Positions 61,301-63,892 of a stretch of 64,000 bases of DNA are shown piece by piece. Numbering within the stretch: position 1 is the first letter of the stretch; every line of letters starts with the position of its first letter. The notes below the pieces were generated by a model that ran no database searches, was not told the origin of the DNA, and worked only from the letters and a program-made list of their open reading frames with translations. This stretch comes from G965205255 sp965205255 (lineage in GTDB: Bacteria; Pseudomonadota; Gammaproteobacteria; Pseudomonadales; Endozoicomonadaceae), in NCBI GenBank assembly GCA_965205255.1, contig OZ242051.1, positions 124,001 through 188,000 of the forward strand, written 5' to 3'. The position numbers and the translations under genes are program-made.

Positions 61301-63272
61301 AGCAGCCAAGTATTGATAATTTTTCTTTATTATTTTGGTAATATTTTTTCTGTCCTGAAATAAAATTAGCAAAAGCATTTTGTGAAAGCATCACCCCTTT
61401 GGGATTTCCGGTGGTACCTGAAGTATAAATCACATAAGCCAGATCCTGAGCTTTGCTTACAGGTAACAGATTTTCAATGACATAGTTTTCCATGTCTGAC
61501 ATTTGATCGGTGGCAATTAATACCGGAGGCTTCCCCTCCAGTTTATTAATCCAGCCGTCTAATTGATCGGTATAATGACTTTGAGTCAGCAGCAGGGGCG
61601 CTTTCGTATCCTCCAATATAAACAGCGTTCGTGACTGAGGATACTCTGGCGCAATCGGAACGTATGCCCCACCGGCTTTTAATACGGCCAGAATACTGAT
61701 TATCATCTCCAGTGACCGATCAAGATACAGTGCAATCAGGGTATCTGGTGATAATGTTCTACCGTGGCGTTGCTGGTAAGTTGCTCTGATCTGTCGTGCC
61801 AGCTGATTGGCCCGAAGATTTAGTTGCCTGTAAGCTAACTGCTGATTCTCAAACACCAGAGCGATATTATCCGGCGTTTTATCTACCTGCTCTTCAAATA
61901 GCTGGTATAGGGTATTGTCTTTTGGATATGGTACATCAGTTGCATTCCAGGTATGCAACAAAAGATCCCGCTCCTGACTATCTAGCAAAGAGATTTTACT
62001 GAGAGGGTTTGATGGTTCACAAATACAACGCTCGAGTAACCGAACAAAACGCTTTGAAAGATAACTCATTTCTTCAGGCTGAAAATAAGCATCTTGATAA
62101 TTTAATCGCAGTATCAGCTGATCTGTATCCTGAAAATCAATCAAATTAAAATGCAACGGTTCGTTTGCTTCACCACTGAGATGATTTATAAAAGGGTGTG
62201 TCGATTGTATTACTTTATTATCTTGCGCATATACTTGATAGTTAACGTAAATATCACTCAAATTACTGTGCGAGATACCCAACAAACGGGAAACATGACT
62301 TTGGGGGAACTGATGGTATCGCAAACTCTGCTTTAATTGCTTATTTACCAACAAAAGTAATTCATTAAAGTCATGGCATTCATTCATGTGCAAGGCGACA
62401 AGAGTGGTATCTGAGTGCATACCTATTGTTTGCATTCCACCTTTTCTTTTCCTTCCGTGCACGGCAGTGCTAACCACCAATTCATTGAGATCCATCGTTT
62501 GAGTAAAGTACAAGGTAACGGCACTCAACATCAAAGTAAGTGGGCTAATCTTACAGGTCTGACAAAATTTTCTTACTGTCGAACTCAGTGTTGCTGTCAG
62601 CGGTACTGAGTGTATCCCGCTTTTTTTTTGTTGATAATATCGAGGCAGACGAGTAATGGTATGTTGTTGTAAAAAAGTCTTCCAGAAAGCTGCATCTTTT
62701 GCATAACGGGTTGAGTGTAAATAGCTATGAGCGCTGTCTGCAACCGGACGATAGGATGGTGGTTCAGATGAGTGACATGCCAAAGGGTTCTGATAAAAAT
62801 CGTACACCCTTTTTACTATTTCTACTGCGCTGATTCCATCACAAAAAAAATGATGGAATCTAAAAAAAATATAGTAACGATTTTTAGTTAATTTCAGAAG
62901 GGCAATCTGATAACGTTGACTTTTAGAAATATCAAAAATTTTTTCATACTGTGACTGCATCCAGTTATGTGCTATTTCTTCAGGTGAATTTTCTTGGGAA
63001 TAATCAATATATTCAACTACAGTTGTCACTTTGTCAGCAGGTAAGACTCGTTGAAGTGGCAATCCTTCTTTCTGAGGAACGATTTCTAATCGCAGAGCAT
63101 CATAACGAGAAACAATGCTTTTCCATGCCTGATTTATACGACTCAGACAAACTTCTTCTATCAGCATATAAGCGCCAATATTATATATTGGGCTATTCGG
63201 ATGAGCTAACTGGTCTAAATAAACATTTTCTTGTGCGGGATGCAAAGGAAAAGTCGAAATAATTTTTTTCAT
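39297..63272 (-). CDS. Hexamodular nonribosomal peptide synthetase
   Basis: A single uninterrupted frame of 7991 codons. Domain order: C-A-T / C-A-T-E / C-A-T-E / C-A-T / C-A-T-E / C-A-T-TE. Condensation motifs (HHFFCDG, HHIAFDG, HHAVSDG), six A domains (SGTTG-PKGV, YGPTE, GYRIELGEIE, NGKLDRRALP), six carrier sites (GGNSI or GGDSI), three epimerases (HHLIIDAVSW, EGHGRE, VGWFT) and a thioesterase (GWSLGG) are seen. GGDSI carriers precede every E domain and the C-domain following each E is of the D-accepting type, so the logic is consistent. Predicted product: (acyl?)-Gly-D-Asn-D-X-Val-D-Val-Ser, released by TE as acid, lactone or macrocycle. The ATG at 63272 lacks a clear ribosome binding site. 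No MbtH, PPTase, tailoring or export gene is adjacent. Confidence 0.97.
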   Translation of the reverse strand: MKKIISTFPLHPAQENVYLDQLAHPNSPIYNIGAYMLIEEVCLSRINQAWKSIVSRYDALRLEIVPQKEGLPLQRVLPADKVTTVVEYIDYSQENSPEEIAHNWMQSQYEKIFDISKSQRYQIALLKLTKNRYYIFFRFHHFFCDGISAVEIVKRVYDFYQNPLACHSSEPPSYRPVADSAHSYLHSTRYAKDAAFWKTFLQQHTITRLPRYYQQKKSGIHSVPLTATLSSTVRKFCQTCKISPLTLMLSAVTLYFTQTMDLNELVVSTAVHGRKRKGGMQTIGMHSDTTLVALHMNECHDFNELLLLVNKQLKQSLRYHQFPQSHVSRLLGISHSNLSDIYVNYQVYAQDNKVIQSTHPFINHLSGEANEPLHFNLIDFQDTDQLILRLNYQDAYFQPEEMSYLSKRFVRLLERCICEPSNPLSKISLLDSQERDLLLHTWNATDVPYPKDNTLYQLFEEQVDKTPDNIALVFENQQLAYRQLNLRANQLARQIRATYQQRHGRTLSPDTLIALYLDRSLEMIISILAVLKAGGAYVPIAPEYPQSRTLFILEDTKAPLLLTQSHYTDQLDGWINKLEGKPPVLIATDQMSDMENYVIENLLPVSKAQDLAYVIYTSGTTGNPKGVMLSQNAFANFISGQKKYYQNNKEKLSILGCSQYVFDIFGLEFALPLICGGLTVLSNTERFQNDLQNHKKNIDIIQQTPSMWQVLLSDSNEFLDCSHIQILVGGESGSTELYESLSGIFNTVSQVYGPTESCIWSSNAMYSKGKESHIGKPLPNEKVYILSKEKEPVAIGVPGELYIGGAGLARGYLNQPELTAERFIDNPFATEADIANGYTRLYKTGDLVRWLPDGNLEYLGRNDFQVKIRGYRIELGEIENALTALPQVSQAVVIDREQEGTKYLAAYCIAADTRALKDKARITTLTDSLRQQLQASLPEYMVPATFTVIEDIPLTINGKLDRRALPAPEFINTDSYVAPQTETETQLCAVWAEVMGLERVGIHDNFFRIGGNSISAIRLTAKSRQMLDKDIALALLFDNPTVARLANKLSTTKVIIPVSKHQNHLPLSFAQERLLFIEQYEQGTASYHIPHMVTLDETADDTLLLRAINQLAVRHRVLNSTYHQDNETGMYYTKECQSPLSYQCGFLDSHNELKLSVQTAIAQPFNLTEEPPLRLCLYRCKHERHLLLVWHHIAFDGWSMAVFMQELAEIYKSLRELRPSQLPALSISYGDYADWQRHYLQGEVLDKTLSHWKQQLAGYETLNLPADYPRPQHIDYQGANDNFNLTEKLSDQLRQLACDKETTLYTILLSGFYLLLNKLSNQSDLVLGTPSDNRHHPQTQALIGFFVNALPLRLQLDSNGTLNTLIEQVHATVADAKTHQELPFEKLVSELNIERDTSRHPVFQVMFSLQSFDTDSDSYTGLPFTTFTAEDKVEYSPAKFDLSLFVDDSDNCIQGQWNYAVGLFTEDTIRRFNAMYLRVLTALVENTTQHINQIDVLSRQERHTLLHTWNATDAPYPKDNTLYQLFEEQVDKTPDNIALVFEDQQLTYRQLNLRANQLARQIRATYQQRHGSALSPDTLIALYLDRSPEMIISILAVLKAGGAYVPVAPEYPQSRTLFILEDTKAPLLLTQSHYTDQLDGWINKLKGKPPVLIATDQMSDMANYATENLLPVSKAKDLAYVIYTSGTTGNPKGVMIEHCSVVNYFTMFLVQTSDHYKRVDFSSNYCFDLSVTATLCPLLAGSTICIYGGDILDSLSYQKHLSVNNVSLIKTTPSIAWQVLPGMSHQLGMIILGGEALGCHDVLDLCHYTNKVVDEYGPTEATVGSYFSQVYPAINKGLGKPYGNVKAYILSTQLQALSVGTPGELYLGGAGLARGYLNRPELTAERFINNPFATEADIANGYTRLYKTGDLVRWLPDGNLEYLGRNDFQVKIRGYRIELGEIEKALTALPQVSQAVVIDREREGTKYLAAYCIAADTRASKDNSRITTLADALRQQLQASLPEYMVPATFTVIEDIPLTINGKLDRRALPAPEFINTDSYVAPRTETETQLCTVWAEVLGLERVGIHDNFFRIGGDSILCIQITSRLRQKDLVLQVKDIFEAPTVALLAQRLVDTTATVAVETEQGILEGRFNLLPIQQQFFDWTFSDPDHFNQAFMQKIPGSVSVQTIQSALENLTLHHDSLRLCFTQTPSGWQQTYHLQTENNPLISLSIKGLSAQSVQSKLTEHQADLNIEKGPLWKVIHLTGYSDGSARLCFILHHLIIDAVSWRILSNDMQQLLTGHSLPTKTSSYRQWVKTVALYANQHSAQVDYWKGIYDKTDRCHLPLSPVSEHTIQWDKTVTQQLLRKAPEGYHTQINDLLLAALGIALSQTFDQLSHVITLEGHGREPIAAQMDTSRTVGWFTTVYPVRLVDRENTAETIIATKEQLRKIPDKGIGFSALQQAGLLEPTLADISFNYLGQLGGTDKEDMWQLVAESTGQAVSSANKNTLRLNINGAVQNNCLSFHVLSQLNETQTGLFLQAFEQAVKKVTELSVKQAKIGSIRTPSDYQTTGLSIERLRQLQSRYQDNEIEAIYPASSLQQGFVYHDLAFPDDDAYRVQLLLDYHHSLNIPLYKKAWQLASERYPVLRMALDTEGEPLQVILKNGVLTDDHFTEIDLGYLNASEREERIALLQQNDRKQGFNLNTPSLLRLMIIKHSNDHYTVMKTEHHAVSDGWSNPILWQFIHHTYQQLIAKQQVNIASETTYSEVQQYHQQHQAETDTYWKQQKTSWQGATNLRYLLDNPVDLNKHRTITVPGEIDLQLTGHTLHQLKAQCQSQGITLNAAVQFAWHKVLQVYSNSNQTIVGTTVSGRDIPVQGIENSVGLYINTLPLTVNWEKEASCACVLKLIQQQIAALNSHSSVSLSSLQSQGERLFHSLLVFENYPNPIDQDKKTQITMRGSKEKNDYPLSLIAYEHDEILTVRLCYDTTLISIKQVTRIKEQIFSILESISTAVEQPHTSINLLSNSERHTLLHTWNATDAPYLKDNTLYQVFEAQVDKTPDNIALVFENQQLTYRQLNLRANQLARQIRATYQQRHGSTLSPDTLIALYLDRSPEMIISILAVLKAGGAYVPVAPEYPQSRTLFILEDTKAPLLLTQSHYTGQLDGWINKLKGKPPVLIATDQMSDMENYVTKNLSPVSKAQDLAYVIYTSGTTGQPKGVMIEHESVINLSQFVMRTHYLSDELHVLLFSNYVFDALVYELFPTLFSGCQLFMASEHQQKDIIQLIALISEQAIKKAFIPTALMKQYSWELSNSCLEVIAIAGENLNILGNIPATLTFNQYGPTETTVYVTQSLLHDTASISLGKAIDNTRLYVLDNNNRPIPIGVPGELYIGGAGLARGYLNQPELTAERFIDNPFATDADIANGYTRLYKTGDLVRWLPDGNLEYLGRNDFQVKIRGYRIELGEIEKALTALPQVSQAVVIDREREGTKYLAAYCIAADTRESKDKNRITTLTDGLRQQLQASLPEYMVPATFTMIEHIPLTINGKLDRRALPAPEFINTDSYVAPRTETEMQLCAVWAEVLGLERVGIHDNFFRIGGDSILCIQITSRLRQKDLALQVKDIFEAPTVALLAQRLVDTTATVAVETEQGILEGRFNLLPIQQQFFDWTFSDPDHFNQAFMQKIPGSVSVQTIQSALENLTLHHDSLRLCFTQTPSGWQQTYHLQTENNPLISLSMKGLSAQSVQSKLTEHQADLNIEKGPLWKVIHLTGYSDGSARLCFILHHLIIDAVSWRILSNDMQQLLTGHSLPAKTSSYRQWVKTVALYANQHSAQVDYWKGIYDKTDRCHLPLSPVSEHTIQWDETVTQQLLRKAPEGYHTKINDLLLAALGIALSQAFDQLSHVITLEGHGREPIAAQMDTSRTVGWFTIAYPVRLVDRENTAETIIATKEQLRKIPDKGIGFSALQQAGLLEPTLADISFNYLGQLGGTDKEDMWQLVAESTGQAVSSANKTTLRLNINGAVQNNCLSFHVLSQLNETQTGLFLQAFEQAVKKVTKVSVKRAKTGGIRTPSDYQTTGLSIERLRQLQSRYQDNEIEAIYPASSLQQGFVYHDLAFPDDDAYRVQLLLDYHDSLNVPLYKKAWQLASERYPVLRMALDTEGEPLQVILKNGVLTDDHFTEIDLGYLNASEREERIALLQQNDRKQGFNLNTPGLLRLMIIKHSNDHYTVMKTEYHAVSDGWSNPILWQFIHHTYQQLIAKQQVNIAFETTYSEVQRYHQQHQAETDTYWKQQKTSWQGATNLRYLLDNPVDLNKHRTITVPGEIDLQLTGHTLHQLKAQCQSQGITLNAAVQFAWHKVLQVYSNSNQTIVGTTVSGRDIPVQGIENSVGLYINTLPLTVNWEKEASCACVLQLIQQQIAALNSHSSVSLSSLQSQGERLFHSLLVFENYPNPIDETKDKEKKTLITMRGSKEKTDYPLSLTAYEHDETLTVRLCYDTKLISIKQVTRIKEQIFSILESISTAVEQPHTSINLLSNSERHTLLHTWNATDVPYPKDNTLYQLFEDQVDKTPDNIALVFEDQQLTYRQLNLRANQLARQIRATYQQRHGSTLSPDTLIALYLDRSPEMIISILAVLKAGGAYVPVAPEYPQSRTLFILEDTKAPLLLTQSHYTGQLDRWISKLQEQPPVLIATDQMSDMANYATDNLSPVSKAKDLAYVIYTSGTTGKPKGVMTTHQGVVSLAINKSVADILPTDVFLQLASPNFDAATFEIWSALLHRAKLIIPKSTHVVSEQQITKLLKQHKISILWVTRGLFDSLYRQKPDLFGSLKYLLTGGEVLTPNIIKAIVRQSHRPKYIINGYGPTESTTFATTWISKPSFEGSVPIGRPINTRKIYVLNTNLQLAPMGVIGELYIGGAGLARGYLNQPELTAERFIDNSFATDADIANGYTRLYKTGDLVRWLPDGNLEYLGRNDFQVKIRGYRIELGEIEKALTALPQVSQAVVIDREREGTKYLAAYCIAADTRASKDKNRITALIDGLRQQLQATLPEYMVPATFTVIEHIPLTINGKLDRRALPAPEFINTDSYVAPRTETETQLCAVWAEVLGLERVGIHDNFFRIGGNSISAIRLTAKSRQMLDKDIALALLFDNPTVARLANKLSTTKVIIPVSKHQNHLPLSFAQERLLFIEQYEQGTASYHIPHMVTLDETADDTLLLRAINQLAVRHRVLNSTYHQDNETGMYYTKECQSPLSYQCGFLDSHNELKLSVQTAIAQPFNLTEEPPLRLCLYRCKHERHLLLVWHHIAFDGWSMAVFMRELAEMYKSLCELRPSQLPGLSISYGDYADWQRHYLQGEVLDKTLSHWKQQLAGYETLNLPADYPRLQHIDYQGANDNFNLTEKLSDRLRQLACDKETTLYTILLSGFYLLLNKLSNQSDLVLGTPSDNRHHPQTQALIGFFVNALPLRLQLDSNGTLNTLIEQVHATVADAKTHQELPFEKLVSELNIERDTSRHPVFQVMFSLQSFDTDSDSCTGLPFTTFTAEDKVQYSPAKFDLSLFVDDSENCIQGQWNYAVGLFTEDTIRRFNAMYLRVLTALVENTTQHLNQIDVLSRQERHTLLHTWNATDAPYPKDNTLYQLFEAQVDKTPDNIALVFEDQQLTYRQLNLRANQLARQIRATYQQRHGSTLSPDTLIALYLDRSPEMIISILAVLKAGGAYVPVAPEYPQSRTLFILEDTKAPLLLTQSHYTGQLDRWISKLKEQPPVLIATDQMSDMESYVTENLSPVSKAKDLAYVIYTSGTTGKPKGVMTTHQGVVSLAINKSVADILPTDVFLQLASPNFDAATFEIWSALLHRAKLVIPKSTHVVSEQQITKLLKQHKISILWVTRGLFDSLYRQKPNLFGSLKYLLTGGEVLTPNIIKAIVRQSHRPKYIINGYGPTESTTFATTWISEPSFEGSVPIGRPINTRKIYVLNTSLQLAPMGVIGELYIGGAGLARGYLNQPELTAERFIDNPFATEEDIANGYTRLYKTGDLVRWLPDGNLEYLGRNDFQVKIRGYRIELGEIEKALTALPQVSQAVVIDREREGTKYLAAYCIAADTCASKDNARITALTDGLRQQLQARLPEYMVPATFTMIEHIPLTINGKLDRRALPAPEFINTDSYVAPRTETETQLCAVWADVLGLKRVGIHDNFFRIGGDSILCIQITSRLRQKDLVLQVKDIFEAPTVALLAQRLVDTTATVAVETEQGILEGRFNLLPIQQQFFDWMFSDPDHFNQAFMQKIPGSVSVQTIQSALENLTLHHDSLRLYFTQTPSGWQQTYHLQTENNPLISLSIKGLSAQSVQSKLTEHQADLHIEKGPLWKVIHLTGYSDGSARLCFILHHLIIDAVSWRILSNDMQQLLTGHSLPTKTSSYRQWVKTVALYANQHSNQVDYWKGIYDKTDRCYLPLSPVSEHTIQWEKTVTQQLLRKAPEGYHTKINDLLLAALGIALSQTFDQLSHVITLEGHGREPIAAQMDTSRTVGWFTTAYPVRLVDRENTAETIIATKEQLRKIPDKGIGFSALQQAGLLEPTLADISFNYLGQLGGTDKEDMWQLVAESTGQAVSPANKNTLRLNINGAVQNNCLSFHVLSQLNETQTGLFLQAFEQAVKKVTELSVKQAKIGSIRTPSDYQTTGLSIERLRQLQSRYQNNEIEAIYPASSLQQGFVYHDLAFPDDDAYRVQLLLDYHHSLNVPLYKKAWQLASERYLVLRMALDTEGEPLQVILKNGVLTDDHFTEIDLGYLNASEREERIALLQQNDRKQGFNLNTPGLLRLMIIKHSNDHYTIMKTEHHAVSDGWSNPILWQFIHHTYQQLIAKQQVNIASETTYSEVQRYHQQHQAETDTYWKQQKTSWQGATNLRYLLDNPVDLNKHRTITVQGEIDLQLTGHALHQLKAQCQSQGITLNAAVQFAWHKVLQVYSNSNQTIVGTTVSGRDIPVQGIENSVGLYINTLPLTVNWEKEASCACVLQLIQQQIAALNSHSSVSLSSLQSQGERLFHSLLVFENYPNPVDETKDKEKKTLITIRGSKEKTDYPLSLIAYEHDETLTVRLCYDTTLISIKQVTRIKEQIFSILESISTAVEQPHTSINLLSNSERHTLLNTWNATDAPYPKDNTLYQLFEAQVDKTPDNIALVFENQQLTYRELNLRANQLARQIRATYQQRHGSTLSPDTLIALYLDRSPEMIISILAVLKAGGAYVPVAPEYPQSRTLFILEDTKAPLLLTQSHYTEQLNGWISKLKEQPPVLIATDQMSDMASYATDNLLPVSKAQDLAYVIYTSGTTGNPKGVMLSHCSVVNRIHWMQTEYPLTDKDKLLQKTPYSFDVSVWEFFWGHWVGATLVIAAPDMHKEPAQLYNLMQKYDITTVHFVPSMLNVFCDFLQDKHYKLSETVRQIFCSGEVLAKKHVEHFRNISPVDRNCQVYNLYGPTEAAIDVTFFDCSQTNQLLNIPIGKPVHNTQLYVLDNKLSLAPTGVSGELYIGGVGLARGYLNQPELTAERFIDNPFATEADIANGYTRLYKTGDLVRWLPDGNLEYLGRNDFQVKIRGYRIELGEIENALTALPQVSQAVVIDREREGTKYLAAYCIAADTRASKDSSRITTLTDELRQQLQASLPEYMVPATFTVIEDIPLTINGKLDRHALPAPEFINTDSYVAPRTETETQLCTVWADVLGLKRVGIHDNFFRIGGNSISAIRLTAKSRQMLDKDIALALLFANPTVARLAEVIGRSNQDKLITSLTPDSTNLPQLFMIHPGFAGAEVYQQIANQLKDTYSCIGINNYNLLYSKKISCLKKLGKVYLEKIMPLLRKNEPVRIAGWSLGGLISLEIASQLEKAGWHDINVYLIDTYLHAYKDKPIDKDIGKKLTRKEIENMTKYAGIDFEHVDSDYFEKIQENIPVENILMHSKVDQLNTTTVTLTVAGKDWKEGSEIYKNTDSIARSVSDIQPVITRKLYHNVATNYNHYSILKSREVFYTLKDLSST
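43335..47850 (-). other. NRPS module 5: C(LCL)-A(Val)-T-E
   Basis: C domain about 47850-46510 is a near-identical copy of the module 2 C. A domain about 46470-44880 has the same valine code as module 4, and its core (about 45420-45950) is nearly base-for-base the module 4 core (about 48650-49180). Carrier GGDSI near 44755; epimerase about 44610-43340 implies D-Val. Confidence 0.78.
46490..47990. repeat. Long direct repeat, partner of 58750-60240
   Basis: About 1.5 kb covering the end of a carrier domain and a whole LCL condensation domain is almost identical to 58750-60240, 12 kb away in the same orientation. Comparable near-identity links the C domains of modules 3, 4 and 6 and the three epimerases. 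Recombination between such copies could add or remove modules, and they are a hazard for assembly. Confidence 0.85.
47850..51130 (-). other. NRPS module 4: C(DCL)-A(Val)-T
   Basis: C domain about 51120-49740, near-copy of the module 3 C, with YHAVSDGWS. Its first motif residue is Tyr instead of His (YH for HH), though the catalytic second His is kept. A domain about 49700-48110; residues D-A-F-W-L-G-G-T-F fit the valine code DAFWIGGTFK. Carrier GGNSI near 47980; no epimerase, so L-Val. Confidence 0.78.
51130..55635 (-). other. NRPS module 3: C(DCL)-A(unassigned)-T-E
   Basis: C domain about 55630-54260 opens IEAIYPASSLQQGFVYHDL and has EHHAVSDGWS, the type accepting a D-residue upstream. A domain about 54220-52680; residues read D-A-Y-A-A-A-Q-V-Y, which I cannot match to a known code. 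Several alanines lining the pocket would leave room for a bulky side chain. The epimerase at about 52390-51130 implies the D form. Confidence 0.7.
55635..60115 (-). other. NRPS module 2: C(LCL)-A(Asn)-T-E
   Basis: C domain about 60110-58770 opens LPLSFAQERLLFIEQYEQ and has HHIAFDGWS, the type expected after a carrier without epimerase. A domain about 58730-57190; residues D-L-T-K-I-G-E-V-G nearly equal the asparagine code DLTKLGEVGK. Carrier GGDSI near 57050 and an epimerase at about 56920-55640 imply D-Asn. Confidence 0.8.
58750..60240. repeat. Long direct repeat, partner of 46490-47990
   Basis: Same orientation and nearly the same bases as the module 5 copy. Differences are scattered single substitutions. 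Confidence 0.85.
60115..63272 (-). other. NRPS module 1: C(starter?)-A(Gly)-T
   Basis: The N-terminal C domain (63272 to about 61990; HHFFCDG at about residue 140) differs from all five others, which are near-copies of two types. A complete C domain in module 1 often means acylation of the first residue by a fatty or other acid. A domain about 61940-60400; specificity residues read D-I-L-Q-L-G-V-I-W, close to the glycine code DILQLGLIWK. Carrier site GGNSI at about 60240. Confidence 0.75.
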
Positions 63273-63299
63273 AGAGGTCTAAAACTGCTTAATATTAAT

Positions 63300-63308
63300 C
63301 CCCCCCCC
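63300..63308 (-). repeat. Run of nine G (coding strand) before the NRPS start
   Basis: Nine consecutive C on the plus strand, 28-36 bases before the NRPS ATG. Such a run is rare in this AT-rich sequence and is a length prone to slipped-strand mispairing. Confidence 0.8.
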
Positions 63309-63340
63309 TCTTAAAATGATTTTTTCAAAGAAATGAGCCT

Positions 63341-63406
63341 GCTTTCTATATAATGACTCATTTTTTGATCTTGATCATTTTCCAGATAAAACCCCGTATA
63401 GAAAGC
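63341..63406. promoter_or_regulatory. NRPS upstream region: FNR/CRP-like site inside a 10-bp inverted repeat
   Basis: GCTTTCTATA (63341-63350) and its exact inverse TATAGAAAGC (63397-63406) flank TTGATCTTGATCAT (63365-63378), which fits nine of the ten fixed bases of the FNR consensus TTGAT-N4-ATCAA. It lies 93-106 bases before the NRPS start. A clear -35/-10 pair was not identified. Confidence 0.35.
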
Positions 63407-63617
63407 TATTCATACCTATTGATATGTAGGATATTGTTTTTTTTGTATTTAACATATAGATATTTAACTTTCTTTAGCTGTTAATTACACTGCAAAAAAA
63501 AGAAGAGGTGTGAATGATAATTGCAATAAATAATATCATTATAATTAAACAATATATATATGTGTTAATACCTATTTAGGTAATAACTCAATCTTGTATG
63601 TACAGTTTTATGTGTAG
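63407..63617. other. AT-rich non-coding stretch upstream of the NRPS
   Basis: A 21-codon plus-strand frame at 63514-63579 (MIIAINNIIIIKQYIYVLIP) has AGAGG five bases upstream and is hydrophobic, but is too short and AT-biased to call as a gene. Nothing else is recognised. Confidence 0.3.
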
Positions 63618-63800
63618 CTAACGCGATGCCCTACTTTTAATAATCGCCAATTTTTCACATTGTAATGGCGGATTATCTAATGAATTGTTAATCATCACAG
63701 CTACCGTGTGAGATAACACCTTACGAGTAACCTTATTAGTCAGATGCCACAGACTACGTACCCTAACCTTCTAGATATTGAACTGCTCGGCACCGTCGAC
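63618..63800 (-). pseudogene. IS982-like transposase C-terminal remnant
   Basis: The minus strand reads EQFNI, a TAG stop, then KVRVRSLWHLTNKVTRKVLS and HTVAVMINNSLDNPPLQCEK to a final stop at 63618. The pattern (VEQFNIEK-RARSLWHLT-R--RK-LSHT--V--N---GNPPLQ-E-L) is that of IS982-type transposase ends. The internal stop and missing upstream part make it a relic. Assignment is by eye. Confidence 0.45.
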
Positions 63801-63892
63801 CTATTAGCATATACGACAATATATTTTCATTCCCTCTAATGTCAAGAAATCACATCCTGTTTTTTCTAGCTGCAAAGCACTTGTAGAGAAAC

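Noticed and set aside
40541..62609. Many 60-100-codon plus-strand frames within the NRPS gene, several nearly identical to each other
   Set aside because: They are reverse-strand shadows of the repeated A, T and E domains; their similarity simply mirrors the module repeats, and none has its own ribosome binding site or recognisable domain.
39297..63272. Repeated sequence blocks considered as a CRISPR array or tandem satellite
   Set aside because: The repeats are kilobase-sized, in frame and correspond exactly to NRPS domains.
63513..63540. AATGATA / TATCATT inverted repeat considered as a Fur box near the NRPS
   Set aside because: The spacing (14 bases between arms) and hexamer pattern do not fit the 19-bp Fur consensus, and the predicted peptide has no obvious iron-binding residue set.
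39071..63800. Shared GGCACCGTC(A/G)AC motif at 39071 and about 63790 considered as duplicated ends of an island carrying the NRPS
   Set aside because: The match is only about a dozen bases, each copy lies within a different transposase remnant, and flanking sequence does not extend it.
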